Assembly: GCA_026705925.1 (NCBI GenBank)
Contig: JAPOZT010000017.1
Coordinates: 97,866-161,865 of the forward strand
Origin: Gemmatimonadota bacterium
Lineage (GTDB): Bacteria; JAAXHH01
DNA: 64,000 bases
Direction of reading: 5' to 3'
A program made the position numbers and the translations under genes. Numbering within the stretch: position 1 is the first letter of the stretch; each line of letters begins with the position of its first letter. Below the pieces are notes generated by a model. The model saw only the letters and a program-made list of their open reading frames with translations. It was not told the origin of the DNA and did no database searches. This document shows, one piece after another, positions 14,209 to 23,338 of this stretch.

Positions 14209-15371
14209 CGCGAAAGGACGCCGCGAAACGGATACTGCTCCCGGGCCTGGTTGCACTGCTACCGGCCCTGGCCGCACTGCTTCCGGGACGACGCGCACTG
14301 CTCCCGGGCCTGGTTGCATTCTCCCTACTGCTCTGCGGACACGCCTCTGCCCAGGAGCGGACGCTGACGCTGGTCAGCTGGGGAGGCGCATACGCCCGTG
14401 CCTGCGAGAAGGGATACATCGAACGATTCGAGCGGGAAACGGGGATCGACGTCCAGATCGAAGACTACAATGGCGGTCTGGCACAGATCCGCGCCCAGGT
14501 CGACGTGGGCAACGTGTACTGGGACGTCGTCGACATGGAACTTCCCGACATGGTCCGAGGCTGCGACGAAGGCCTCCTCGTACCCATCGACGTCGACGAA
14601 CTGGCCCCGGGAGCCGACGGGACCCCGGCGGCGGACGACATATCCGAAGACGGCCTCACGGAATGTGGTCCGACCAACCTTTACTACTCGACAGTGGTCG
14701 TCTACAACGACGCGCGTATCGGGACGGCGAAACCACAGACCATAGCCGATTTCTTCGACCTGGAAAAGTTTCCCGGCAGGCGGGGCATGCGCCGATCCCC
14801 GCTGGCGAATCTCGAGTTCGCCCTGATTGCCGATGGCGTCCCACTGGACGAGGTCTACGCCACGTTGGATACGGAAGCGGGCGTGCAACGGGCCTTCCGG
14901 AAGCTGGACTCCATCAAGGACCGGATCGTCTGGTGGGAAGCCGGCGCCCAACCTCCCCAGATGCTGGCCGACGGCGAAGTGGTGATGACCACGGCATACA
15001 ACGGGCGGATCTTCAACGCGCAGGTCCTTGAGGGCCAGCCCTTCGTCATCGTATGGGACGGCCAGGTCCTGGACACGGGGGGCCTCGTGATCGTGGAGGG
15101 CACACGGAACCTGGAGGCGGCGAAGGAATTCGTTCGCTTCGCCAATACGGCGCGGGCCATGGCGGACGTCGGCCGGTACATCTCCTACAGTCCCTCGCGC
15201 CGTTCCGCCCTGGACCTGATCTCGACCCACGCTGAAACCGGCGTCGACATGGAACCGCACATGCCCACCAGCCCCGAAAACGTGTCCCGCGCATTGCATA
15301 ACGACTGGGAATGGTGGAGTGACAACGGCGAAGAGATGAACGAGCGCTTCAGCACGTGGCTGGCACGATGA
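14205..15371 (+). CDS. potD: PotD-like periplasmic substrate-binding protein (operon copy)
   Basis: The ATG at 14205 overlaps the potA stop (ATGA) and gives 388 residues. A signal peptide built from four tandem heptads (LLPGLVA/LLPALAA/LLPGRRA/LLPGLVA) ends near GHASAQ. The mature protein begins RTLTLVSWGGAYARACEKG, as in the PotD/PotF relatives common in alpha-proteobacterial transporters. It contains YNGGLAQIRAQVDVGNVYWD and DFFDLEKFPGRRGMR. It would deliver polyamine or a similar cation to PotBC. It is closely related to the two orphan copies at 53622 and 54836, sharing the terminal motif EEMNERFSTWLAR. Confidence 0.87.
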   Translation: MTRKDAAKRILLPGLVALLPALAALLPGRRALLPGLVAFSLLLCGHASAQERTLTLVSWGGAYARACEKGYIERFERETGIDVQIEDYNGGLAQIRAQVDVGNVYWDVVDMELPDMVRGCDEGLLVPIDVDELAPGADGTPAADDISEDGLTECGPTNLYYSTVVVYNDARIGTAKPQTIADFFDLEKFPGRRGMRRSPLANLEFALIADGVPLDEVYATLDTEAGVQRAFRKLDSIKDRIVWWEAGAQPPQMLADGEVVMTTAYNGRIFNAQVLEGQPFVIVWDGQVLDTGGLVIVEGTRNLEAAKEFVRFANTARAMADVGRYISYSPSRRSALDLISTHAETGVDMEPHMPTSPENVSRALHNDWEWWSDNGEEMNERFSTWLAR

Positions 15372-16663
15372 GCGAGCATCCCGAGCAACAGGCCGGCCGC
15401 TCCAGGCCCGGCCTTGGATCCGGCCCCCCGCCCGGCCACTCCAGACCAGACTCCACGTCCGACCCCCGGCCCGGTCCCCGGTTCGACCCCCGGCTGCGCG
15501 CGGCACTGCTGGTGCTGCCGCTCCTGGTCTTCGTCGGGGTGACCTTCCTCGCGCCCCTGGCGAACATGCTGGTCCGAAGCGTCTACGATCCGGTGGTCGC
15601 CGACGCCCTCCCCGAGACCCTCGATCGGCTTCGTGCCTGGGACGGCGAAGGCCTGCCGGACGAATCAGTCTACGAAACGCTGGCCCGCGAGATTCTTGCG
15701 GCCCGGGAGGACCGCACCCTCGGACAGGTGGCCACGCGGGTCAACCGGGTGCAGTCCGGACTGCGCAGCGCGTTTACGCGCACCGCCCGCAGGCTGCGAA
15801 ACGTCGATGAAGGACCGTGGTCCGACGCCATGACCGGCATCCACGCGGCCTGGGGAGAGACCGGGACGTGGCGCGCGCTGCGCGAGGCGGGAGACCGGTA
15901 TACGTCACGCCACTACCTGAACGCCCTCGATCTGCAGCGCGATCCCGCCGGTTTCATCGCCTTCCAGCCAGAGGACCGCCGGATCTACCTGTTCCTGCTC
16001 TGGCGGACCCTACTCGTGAGCCTGGGGGTCACCGCCCTTTGCCTGCTCATCGGCTATCCCGTCGCACGGCTGATCGCCCACGCCCCGCCCCGGCGCGCCA
16101 ACCTGCTCCTGATCCTGGTCCTCGTGCCCTTCTGGACCTCGCTGCTCGTGCGCACGACCTCGTGGATCGTGCTCCTGCAGAACCAGGGCGTCCTCAACGA
16201 CATGCTCGTCTTCCTGGGCGTGATCGGGGACGACGGCCGGCTGGCCATGATCTACAACATGACCGGTACCTTCGTAGCCATGACCCACGTGCTGCTCCCC
16301 TTCATGGTACTGCCGCTCTACTCGGTCATGAGCGCCATTCCCCGGGTGCAGACGAGTGCGGCGGAGTCGCTGGGCGCCAGCCCGTGGCAGTCCTTCTGGC
16401 GCGTGTACTGGCCGCAGACCCTGCCCGGCGTGGGCGCCGGTTCCCTGCTCGTATTCATCCTCGCCATCGGGTACTACATCACGCCGGCCCTGGTGGGCGG
16501 CAGCACGGGACAGCTCATCTCCAACATGATCGCCTTCCACATGCAGTCGTCGCTGAACTGGAGTCTCGCGGCGGCGCTGGGCGGCATCCTGCTGGTCTGC
16601 GTGGCGGGGCTTTACGTGCTCTACGACCGGCTCGTGGGCATCGAACGGATGAGGCTGGGCTGA
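15368..16663 (+). CDS. potB: PotB-like permease subunit
   Basis: The ATG at 15368 overlaps the potD stop (ATGA). The 431-residue protein has a Pro/Arg/Gly-rich cytoplasmic N-tail and a first membrane helix (ALLVLPLLVFVGVTFLAPLA). An external segment of about 130 residues follows, typical of the long PotB subtype. Five further helices carry the BPD_transp_1 domain, and the coupling EAA loop is in AAESLGASPWQSFWRVYWPQTLPG. It pairs with PotC to form the channel. Confidence 0.88.
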   Translation: MSEHPEQQAGRSRPGLGSGPPPGHSRPDSTSDPRPGPRFDPRLRAALLVLPLLVFVGVTFLAPLANMLVRSVYDPVVADALPETLDRLRAWDGEGLPDESVYETLAREILAAREDRTLGQVATRVNRVQSGLRSAFTRTARRLRNVDEGPWSDAMTGIHAAWGETGTWRALREAGDRYTSRHYLNALDLQRDPAGFIAFQPEDRRIYLFLLWRTLLVSLGVTALCLLIGYPVARLIAHAPPRRANLLLILVLVPFWTSLLVRTTSWIVLLQNQGVLNDMLVFLGVIGDDGRLAMIYNMTGTFVAMTHVLLPFMVLPLYSVMSAIPRVQTSAAESLGASPWQSFWRVYWPQTLPGVGAGSLLVFILAIGYYITPALVGGSTGQLISNMIAFHMQSSLNWSLAAALGGILLVCVAGLYVLYDRLVGIERMRLG

Positions 16664-16671
16664 TAACGACG

Positions 16672-17517
16672 ATGACGACAACGACGACAACGACGACAAC
16701 GACGCCGACCGCCGGCCACGGATTCTGGCGCATCGCGTACAGCGGGTTCTGCGCGATCGTCTTCGCCTTCCTGGTCGCGCCGATCCTGGTAATCGTGCCG
16801 CTGAGTTTTAACGCCGAGCCCTATTTCACCTTTACCGAAGGCATGCTCCGCCTGGACGCCGACGCCTGGTCCCTGCGGTGGTACCGCCAGATCGTGGAGG
16901 ACGAGGAGTGGTCGCGGGCGCTGGCGAACAGTCTGCTCATCGGGGTCTCCGCCACGGTACTCGCCACGGCGCTCGGCACGCTCGCCGCGCTGGGCCTGTC
17001 CAACCCGGCCATGCCGGCCCGCCGCTTCGCCACGGGACTGCTGATTTCCCCCATGGTCACGCCCGTCATCATCTCGGCCGCGGGGATGTTCTTCTTCTAC
17101 TCGAACCTGGGCCTGGCACAGACCCACCTCGGGCTGATCCTCGCCCACGCCGCCCTGGGCACGCCTTTCGTCGTGATTACGGTCACCGCCACGCTGGCCG
17201 GATACGACCAGAACCTCTCACGGGCGGCCGCGAGCATGGGCGCAGGGCCCTTGACCGTATTCCGCCGCGTCCAGCTTCCCCTCATCGCGCCGGGGGTCAT
17301 CTCCGGAGGAATCTTCGCCTTTGCCGCGTCCTTCGACGAGGTCGTCGTGGTGCTCTTCATGGGCGGGATCGAGCAGCGGACTATACCGCGCCAGATGTGG
17401 TCGGGCATCCGCGAGGAGATCAGTCCCGCCATCCTGGCCGTGGCCGTCTTCCTCATCGTTTTCGCGGTGTTGTTCCTGTTGACGGTGGAGTGGCTCAGGA
17501 GGCGGAACGCGCGGTAG
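16672..17517 (+). CDS. potC: PotC-like permease subunit with poly-threonine N-terminus
   Basis: 281 residues: a run of ten threonines encoded by alternating ACG/ACA codons, then six membrane helices with the BPD_transp_1 EAA motif (AAASMGAGPLTVFRRVQLPLIAPG). It lies 8 bp after potB and completes the transporter. The track ORF extends far into potB in the wrong frame; ATG 16672 is the first plausible start. The trinucleotide run (16675-16704) could vary in length by slippage without losing frame. Confidence 0.86.
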   Translation: MTTTTTTTTTTPTAGHGFWRIAYSGFCAIVFAFLVAPILVIVPLSFNAEPYFTFTEGMLRLDADAWSLRWYRQIVEDEEWSRALANSLLIGVSATVLATALGTLAALGLSNPAMPARRFATGLLISPMVTPVIISAAGMFFFYSNLGLAQTHLGLILAHAALGTPFVVITVTATLAGYDQNLSRAAASMGAGPLTVFRRVQLPLIAPGVISGGIFAFAASFDEVVVVLFMGGIEQRTIPRQMWSGIREEISPAILAVAVFLIVFAVLFLLTVEWLRRRNAR

Positions 17518-17686
17518 GGGTGCGAGGGAGGACGAATTTGCTCATTCCTCTACTCTTGAACTTAACGAACAACCCGTCGTGATCCTTCTGCCCATTCACT
17601 ATATCGTTTTCAATCTCTTCATCGACTGTAGTACCGGAGTACGGTGTATCCTTTAACGTTTTAAGTTTCATTTCTACGTTGAACAT
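17495..17686 (-). CDS. Hypothetical small protein
   Basis: A 63-residue frame from the ATG at 17686 with CAGGA about 7 nt upstream. It is basic, without a membrane segment or recognisable domain, and less GC-rich than the neighbours. It lies 56 bp downstream of the small membrane protein at 17743-17946 on the same strand, so the two may be co-transcribed. It overlaps the 3-prime end of potC by 23 bp antisense. It could be spurious. Confidence 0.35.
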   Translation of the reverse strand: MFNVEMKLKTLKDTPYSGTTVDEEIENDIVNGQKDHDGLFVKFKSRGMSKFVLPRTPTARSAS

Positions 17687-17742
17687 GGCCGTCCTGATCT
17701 GGATTTTCAATGCGTCTTTGTATGATCTGCTGAATGTGGTCT

Positions 17743-17946
17743 TTACTGACCTTCCTGGATTTCATTCGCGGTTAAATTGAAATAACCCTCGATCTTTGCG
17801 ATACGTTGTTCCACGTCACCGAGACGATTTTCTATCCTGTCCAACCTGTTGCGGACCCCGGTTACAAAGAAAATGTATAGACTGAACGCGCCAGCTATGA
17901 TGGCCGCGCCGACGGCTCTATCCGCCAATGACCTCGTAGTTGCCAT
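17743..17946 (-). CDS. Small membrane-anchored coiled-coil protein
   Basis: 67 residues with an N-terminal transmembrane helix (about 11-29, AVGAAIIAGAFSLYIFFV) and a heptad-patterned coiled coil (RNRLDRIENRLGDVEQRIAKIEG). An ideal AGGAGG sits 7 nt before the ATG, which strongly supports expression. The architecture is the same as the three tandem paralogues at 58.3-59.3 kb, though sequence similarity is only general. Function unknown. Confidence 0.65.
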   Translation of the reverse strand: MATTRSLADRAVGAAIIAGAFSLYIFFVTGVRNRLDRIENRLGDVEQRIAKIEGYFNLTANEIQEGQ

Positions 17947-18091
17947 GTCCTACCCTCCTGCGCTCTACTTTAGACGCTGTTTCTACATTTCTGATGTCGT
18001 TACAATTCCCTATAAGTCCAAGCGTACCTTAAACATACCGAATTGTTGACGTATTGTCAATACGGACAAACCTGTTGAAGAAGATTCCTTG

Positions 18092-19177
18092 TTATTCCGA
18101 GCCGTTCATGTACTCGTTCATCAGCGAATGGAAGTGGTGCACGCCGTTCTCCCGCTTGACGGAGAACCGGCCCTGGTTGTAGGACGCGGACTGCAGCCCG
18201 CGCTGCACGTGCTCGCAGATGAAGATGTCCTCTTCCTGAATCTCGTCGCCGAAGTCCACCAGGTTGTCCACGTCCTGTTCCATGTCGGGCGACAGGTACC
18301 ATTCGAAGATGGTCAGGCAGCGGTCGTGGCCCAGGGGCACGATCAGGTTGGTCTGCATCTGGCCCAGGTAGATGTTGAGCATGAGCGTGGGGAAGACCCA
18401 ATAGTACTGCGTGTCGCCCTGGTCCTGCTCTGTCGGCAGGTAGCGGCGCGGTCCCTTGTACCCCTTCTTCTCCGGGCCGAAGATCGGGGCGTGCTGGATG
18501 GAGTAGTAGCGGAAGGGCTCCACGCGGTAGGCGTCGTAGTCGATCTCGCGGTACAGACCCGGATGCACGACCGGCAGGTGATAGCCTTCCAGGTAGTTGT
18601 CCACGTACACTTTCCAGTTGCAGTTCATCTCGTAGTCGCGGCGCTTGGCCCATTTCATCTCGCCGATATTGTGGGCGGCGGCCCGTTTTCCGATGTCGCC
18701 CAGGAAGGCCTCCAGGGGCGGCGCGTTCGGGTCCAGGTTGACGAAAAGCAGGGGCCCCCACTGGCCGACGCGCACCGGTCTGAGCGCCATGGCGCAGCGG
18801 TCCAGGGCCTGCACCTCCTCGAACTCCGGCGCGTGGCGCAGCGAGCCGTCCAGGTTGTAGGTCCACCCGTGGTAGTAGCAGACGAAAGTCCGCCGGTTGC
18901 CCTGCTCCAGGGCCACAGGGCCGGCCCGGTGCCTGCACACGTTGAAGAACGCGCGGACCTTGTCGTCAGCGCCGCGGGCGATGACCACCGGCTCTCCCGC
19001 CACGTCCACCGTGAAGTAGTCCCCGACGTCGGCCACCTGGTCCGCCCGTCCCACGAGCTGCCAGGTCCTGCTGAATATGTCTTTGTATTCCCGCTGCAGG
19101 AACGCCGGATCGGTATACCAGGAAGACGGAATCGTCCAGGCGGTCTCGATATTATTGTCGAAGGGGTGGTCTTTCAT
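18092..19177 (-). CDS. Rieske-type aromatic-ring-hydroxylating/choline-monooxygenase-like oxygenase, alpha subunit
   Basis: 361 residues. The N-terminal Rieske [2Fe-2S] domain has CRHRAG and CYYHGWTYNLDG. The catalytic domain has the bridging Asp and mononuclear iron ligands in NWKVYVDNYLEGYHLPVVHP and the C-terminal ligand region near QEEDIFICEHVQRGL. The VQRGLxSxSYxxGR-like end is typical of the quaternary-amine branch (choline, glycine betaine and carnitine oxygenases). A polyamine transporter operon lies close by. The reductase partner is not in the window. The ATG at 19177 has GGAG about 10 nt upstream. It lies 90 bp after the M16 peptidase gene. Confidence 0.85.
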   Translation of the reverse strand: MKDHPFDNNIETAWTIPSSWYTDPAFLQREYKDIFSRTWQLVGRADQVADVGDYFTVDVAGEPVVIARGADDKVRAFFNVCRHRAGPVALEQGNRRTFVCYYHGWTYNLDGSLRHAPEFEEVQALDRCAMALRPVRVGQWGPLLFVNLDPNAPPLEAFLGDIGKRAAAHNIGEMKWAKRRDYEMNCNWKVYVDNYLEGYHLPVVHPGLYREIDYDAYRVEPFRYYSIQHAPIFGPEKKGYKGPRRYLPTEQDQGDTQYYWVFPTLMLNIYLGQMQTNLIVPLGHDRCLTIFEWYLSPDMEQDVDNLVDFGDEIQEEDIFICEHVQRGLQSASYNQGRFSVKRENGVHHFHSLMNEYMNGSE

Positions 19178-19241
19178 GGGGTTGTGCTCCTCGCCGGGTA
19201 CCGGGCGGTTCCCTTGGACCTCGGCCTGCGTGCCCGGCCAG

Positions 19242-19273
19242 TGATTCCTGGCTACAGCGATTTCTGGCTACAG
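19242..19273 (-). repeat. 16-bp duplication across the stop codon of the M16 gene
   Basis: On the minus strand CTGTAGCCAGAAATCG (19273-19258, containing the TAG stop) is directly followed by CTGTAGCCAGGAATCA (19257-19242), 14 of 16 identical. The last codon and stop are therefore copied in tandem beyond the gene. Confidence 0.75.
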
Positions 19274-22144
19274 TGCATCCGGGTCCGCGGCCTCCGGCAC
19301 CTCGGCCGAGGCCGGCACCCGGGCGGCCGGTTGTGCCTCGGGGTCCAGCACTTCCGGAATGGGAAGGCCCCGGTCGGAAAGCTGCATTTCGATGCCGGCA
19401 TGGTCGCCCACGAGCAGGTAGCCCGCGCGCCGGGCATCGAGGTACCTGCGGGCGGTGGACCGCACCTCCTCCAGGCTGACGGACCGCAGGTTCTCCACCG
19501 CGTCCCGCATGTCGGTCATGGGCCTTTCCGAACTCCACAGCGCGCCGATGCTGCCCGCGATGCGTCTCAGGGATTCGAACCGCTGCGCGTAACCGCGGAT
19601 CCGGCCGGTGCGCGCCTCCTCGAGTTCCTCTTCGCGCACCGGCCGGTCACCGCCCAGTCCGGCCATTTCGGCCATCAGTTCCTGCACGACCTCGCCGGTC
19701 TTGTCCGCCTGGATCGACGTCTGCACCTTCCAGTACCCGGAGACGCCGAGCAGGCCCAGCGAAGTGGATACGCCGTAGGTATAGCCCTTTTCTTCCCGCA
19801 GGTTCTGGTTGAGGCGGGACTGGAATCCGCCGCCCCAGATCGCGTCCACGAGCCGGAGGGCGTGGTAGTCGGGCGTATCGCGGTTCGGTGCCTCGATGAA
19901 CTGGCAGACCACGGTCTGCGGCGCGCCGGGTCGGTCCACCAGGTAAATACGGTTCGATTTCCGGTCCGGGGAGGGCTCCGGCACCTCCTTCGCGGGCCGG
20001 ACGTCAACGCTCCACGAGCCGAAACGCTGGTCCGCCAACTTCATCGCCTGGTCGCGGGTAATGTCGCCCACGAACACCAGGGCGGACTGGTCCGGCCGCC
20101 AGTTCTCCTCGAATGCCCGGGCGATCTCGTACCGCGACATTTCGGCGACGGAAGACGCGTAGCCCTGCACCGGTCGGCCATAGGGATGATCCTCGCCGAA
20201 CACCAGCCCGGGGCACAACCGCTGGGCGAGAGACTGGGGATGGGAAGCCTGTTGCTTGAGGTGGTCCAGGTGGCGGTGGCGTTCCCGCTCCAGCTCCTCT
20301 TCGGGAAACAGGGGATTGCGCGCGACGTCGGCGAAAAGAGACATGGCCGCGGAGAGCTTGTCGGTCAGCACGTCCAGTCCGATCCGGGCTGATTCGAGAT
20401 ACATGGACTTGCCGATGACCGTGCCCAGCCGGCTCAGGGCCTCGTCGAGGTCCAGCGCGCCGTAGCCGCGTGTGCCCTTGTCCATGGTCTGCAACATGAG
20501 CTGGGCCATCCCGCAACGGTCGGGCGGATCGTGCACGCCGCCGGACTTCACGTTCAGCGAAACGGCGACCTTCGGCAGGTCGTGGTGCTCGACGACCAGC
20601 ACCTCCAGGCCGTTGTCCAGCCGGTCCTCGTGCACCTCCGGCGTCTGAAAAGGCGTGTCCGACCCTAGCGCCGGGACCACGGACCGGTCGAGGACGCCAT
20701 CCGAGTTCGGCTGTGCCGGCCCGTCCCCCGACGCCTGCGCGGACGCCGATCCATCGCCGGCCGCCTGCTCCGCGGTCGTGCCTGCCGTCTCTGTGGACGC
20801 CGCATCCGCCGCCTGCGCCGCCGCACCCACCCCGACCGTCGCCTTCGGCAGCGTATCGGGGAAGTACCGGAGCGTCAGGCCGTCGCGGGAAACCAGCCAC
20901 CGTTTGACCGCTTCGGCGATCTTCGATCCGGTGAGGTTCCGGAACCGGTCGTGCTCGACGTGGAAGTACCCCGGGTCGTTTTTGTAGGTATTCGATTCGT
21001 TCAACCGGTCGGCCTTGCCGCCGAAACCGCCGATACGCTCCAGGCTGGAGACGTACTGGTACTCCCACACCGTGCGGGCGCGTTCCACTTCGTCCCGGGT
21101 CGGGCCGCCGGACGCCAGTCTCGCGATCTGGCCGTTCACCAGGTCTTCGACCTCCCGGACGTCGCAGCCCGGCCGGATGGTCGCGATGACGCCGAAGAGG
21201 CCGGCGATCTCCCTGGCGAAGTTGAAGACGCTGACCTCGGTGCACAGTCTCCGGTCGTAGACCAGCAGCTTTTCGAGGCGGGAGGACAGGCCGTCGCCCA
21301 GCACGGCCGCGGCCGCGTCGAGGGCCGTTTCCTCGGGTTCGAACCGTTGCGGCGCCGGCCAGATCATGTGGACCCGGGCCTGGGGCACGCGGTCGGTGAC
21401 CTCCACGATCTTTCCCTCGGCCAGGGCGGGCACCCAGCGGCGCTGGCGCTCGAGGAGCGGACCCGGTTCAAGCCCGCCGTAGTAGTGGGTTACGCGGTCC
21501 CGGGCAAAGGCCTTGTCGAAATCGCCGGCGATGACCAGCGACAGGTTGTTCGGCGTGTAGTAGGTCCGGAAGAACTCGGCCACCTCGTCCACCCCGGCCG
21601 CTTCCAGGTCCTCGTGCCGGCCGATGACGGGCCAGGAATAGGGATGGCCGGCGGGGTAGAGGTGCTCGTTGACCAGCTCGTACCAGCGGCCGTAGGGCTG
21701 GTTCTCCGTAGTCTGCCGGCGTTCGTTGCGGACGACCTCGCGCTGGTTCTCGAAGTTCTCCCGCGTGAGCGCGTCCGCCAGCGTGGCGACGCGGTCCGAT
21801 TCCAGCCAGAGCACGTATTCGAGGTTGCCCGAGGGCACGGTGGCGAAGTAGTTGGTGCGGTCGTTGCTCGTGGTGCCGTTTACGCCGCCTTCCCGCAGGT
21901 TGCCGCCCGCCTGTTCGATGTATTTGAAATACCCATCCGGCGCGTGCTGCGACCCCTCGAACATCAGGTGTTCGAAGAGGTGTGCGAACCCGGTCCGGCC
22001 GGGCCGTTCCACCTTGGAGCCCACGTGGAACCAGTGGTTGACGTGCACAACGGGCAGCTTGCGGTCCACGTGCAGGATGACCTGCAACCCGTTGGGCAGG
22101 ATAAACTTCTCGAAGGATACCCGAGGAAGATCCGAATGGGCCAT
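19268..22144 (-). CDS. Double-unit M16 (pitrilysin-family) zinc peptidase
   Basis: 958 residues with two M16 halves. The first half (about 10-430) holds the inverted zinc motif HLFEH (HxxEH) and the distal acidic segment ENQPYGRWYELVNEHLYP. The second half (about 500-945) has the same fold (LDNGLEVLVVEHHDLPKVAV) but lacks the motif, as expected for a one-active-site clam-shell. The halves are joined by an unusual Ala/Gly/Ser/Thr-rich linker of about 50 residues. No signal peptide is visible, unlike many periplasmic homologues. M16 enzymes degrade peptides and signal sequences. The stop region is tandemly duplicated. Confidence 0.87.
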   Translation of the reverse strand: MAHSDLPRVSFEKFILPNGLQVILHVDRKLPVVHVNHWFHVGSKVERPGRTGFAHLFEHLMFEGSQHAPDGYFKYIEQAGGNLREGGVNGTTSNDRTNYFATVPSGNLEYVLWLESDRVATLADALTRENFENQREVVRNERRQTTENQPYGRWYELVNEHLYPAGHPYSWPVIGRHEDLEAAGVDEVAEFFRTYYTPNNLSLVIAGDFDKAFARDRVTHYYGGLEPGPLLERQRRWVPALAEGKIVEVTDRVPQARVHMIWPAPQRFEPEETALDAAAAVLGDGLSSRLEKLLVYDRRLCTEVSVFNFAREIAGLFGVIATIRPGCDVREVEDLVNGQIARLASGGPTRDEVERARTVWEYQYVSSLERIGGFGGKADRLNESNTYKNDPGYFHVEHDRFRNLTGSKIAEAVKRWLVSRDGLTLRYFPDTLPKATVGVGAAAQAADAASTETAGTTAEQAAGDGSASAQASGDGPAQPNSDGVLDRSVVPALGSDTPFQTPEVHEDRLDNGLEVLVVEHHDLPKVAVSLNVKSGGVHDPPDRCGMAQLMLQTMDKGTRGYGALDLDEALSRLGTVIGKSMYLESARIGLDVLTDKLSAAMSLFADVARNPLFPEEELERERHRHLDHLKQQASHPQSLAQRLCPGLVFGEDHPYGRPVQGYASSVAEMSRYEIARAFEENWRPDQSALVFVGDITRDQAMKLADQRFGSWSVDVRPAKEVPEPSPDRKSNRIYLVDRPGAPQTVVCQFIEAPNRDTPDYHALRLVDAIWGGGFQSRLNQNLREEKGYTYGVSTSLGLLGVSGYWKVQTSIQADKTGEVVQELMAEMAGLGGDRPVREEELEEARTGRIRGYAQRFESLRRIAGSIGALWSSERPMTDMRDAVENLRSVSLEEVRSTARRYLDARRAGYLLVGDHAGIEMQLSDRGLPIPEVLDPEAQPAARVPASAEVPEAADPDAL

Positions 22145-22201
22145 AACTCATCCCGGTAAAGGGAACGCAAGGTAAGATTGACGAAGAACATGTGTGCGGA
22201 G

Positions 22202-23266
22202 TTACACGCGCTCGAGAACACCGGATTTCGCCGACCGGTAGGCGGCGTCCAGGATCATGACCGAACGCATGGCCGCGTCACCGGGCGTATAGTTTTCCAC
22301 GTCCCGTCCGAGCACCAAGTCGGCGAAATTCTCCGGTGGTCCCTCGCAGCTGTAGGCGCCCGCGTCGGGTGCCACGTCGTGGACCTGGTCCCGCCCGTCG
22401 TGCCGGTGGATCGCGAGACGGGCGCGTTCGACATCGAGCAGCAGCATGCCTTCCGAGCCGAAGATCCGGATGTCGAGCTGGAACATCTGCCCCTCAGGGA
22501 TGTCTCCCGACCCCGACAGCGCCCCGATCACGCCGTCCTCGAAGCGCACCGTCACGGCATCGTACATCTCCACCCTGGAATTCGCCTCGGTCATCATGGC
22601 GAAGACTTCGCGGGGCATCAGGCCCGTGAGCCAGGACATGAGGCCCAGGCTGTGGGACATCTGCGCGTGCCCGTAGCCGCCGTCGGCCACCACGGGGTCG
22701 GCCCAGGTGGCCGGATCGGGCGCGAAGAGGCCCCCGCCATTGGCCTCGTGGTCGAAGTCCAGCCCCTGGAGCAGGCCCCGGATGGGCGAGGCCATGTGGC
22801 AGAGGACGGACTCGATAGTCCCGACGACCCCGGCGTCGAGCTGCCGCTTGGCCTCCTGGATGTACGGCTTGTGGTGCCAACCGTAGGGAACGAGCAGGTG
22901 AAGCCCCTTCTCGTCCGCCAGCCGGACCAGTTCCCGGGCGTCGGCGCTCTTCGTGCACATGGGCTTTTCGACCATGACGTGCAACCCGCGCTCAAGGGCC
23001 GCGGCGGCATGCTCGAAGTGCAGCGTATGGGGGCTGGACACCACCACGCCGTCGAGCTCGACCTCGTCAAGCATCCGGCGGTAGTCTTCTGTCCCGCAGG
23101 GCACGTCGAAGGCCTCCTGCACCTGGCGCAATTCGTCTTGCCCGAGCCGGCAGACGGCCGACAGTTCCACGTCCCCGGCCTCGTCCGCCCGTTTCTTGAG
23201 CACCGGCAGGTGATTGGCCGTCGCCCACCACCCCGTGCCGATGAATCCAATGCGTGCCTTTTCCAT
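22202..23266 (-). CDS. Gfo/Idh/MocA-family oxidoreductase
   Basis: 354 residues. The Rossmann N-terminus IGFIGTGWWATANHLPVL carries the NAD(P) GxGxxA motif. The EKP motif (MVEKPMCTKSADA) supplies the catalytic lysine, and a C-terminal beta-sheet substrate domain follows. Family members oxidise or epimerise sugars and inositols. It is 57 bp upstream of the M16 gene's start and 72 bp downstream of the beta-propeller gene, all on the minus strand, so one transcript is possible. Confidence 0.87.
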   Translation of the reverse strand: MEKARIGFIGTGWWATANHLPVLKKRADEAGDVELSAVCRLGQDELRQVQEAFDVPCGTEDYRRMLDEVELDGVVVSSPHTLHFEHAAAALERGLHVMVEKPMCTKSADARELVRLADEKGLHLLVPYGWHHKPYIQEAKRQLDAGVVGTIESVLCHMASPIRGLLQGLDFDHEANGGGLFAPDPATWADPVVADGGYGHAQMSHSLGLMSWLTGLMPREVFAMMTEANSRVEMYDAVTVRFEDGVIGALSGSGDIPEGQMFQLDIRIFGSEGMLLLDVERARLAIHRHDGRDQVHDVAPDAGAYSCEGPPENFADLVLGRDVENYTPGDAAMRSVMILDAAYRSAKSGVLERV

Positions 23267-23338
23267 GATAGGTCCCTGTTGTTTTCGAAAGGATCCCGTT
23301 GTTTTCAGAACGTGCCGTGACTCCAGGAACGCGCGTCT

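Noticed and set aside
15440-16000. Long external segment in PotB as a novel domain insertion
   Set aside because: The same 130-residue segment is characteristic of a known long PotB subtype that pairs with this PotD type.
18089-20392. 767-aa plus-strand ORF
   Set aside because: It runs antisense across the Rieske and M16 genes, both with intact catalytic motifs on the minus strand.
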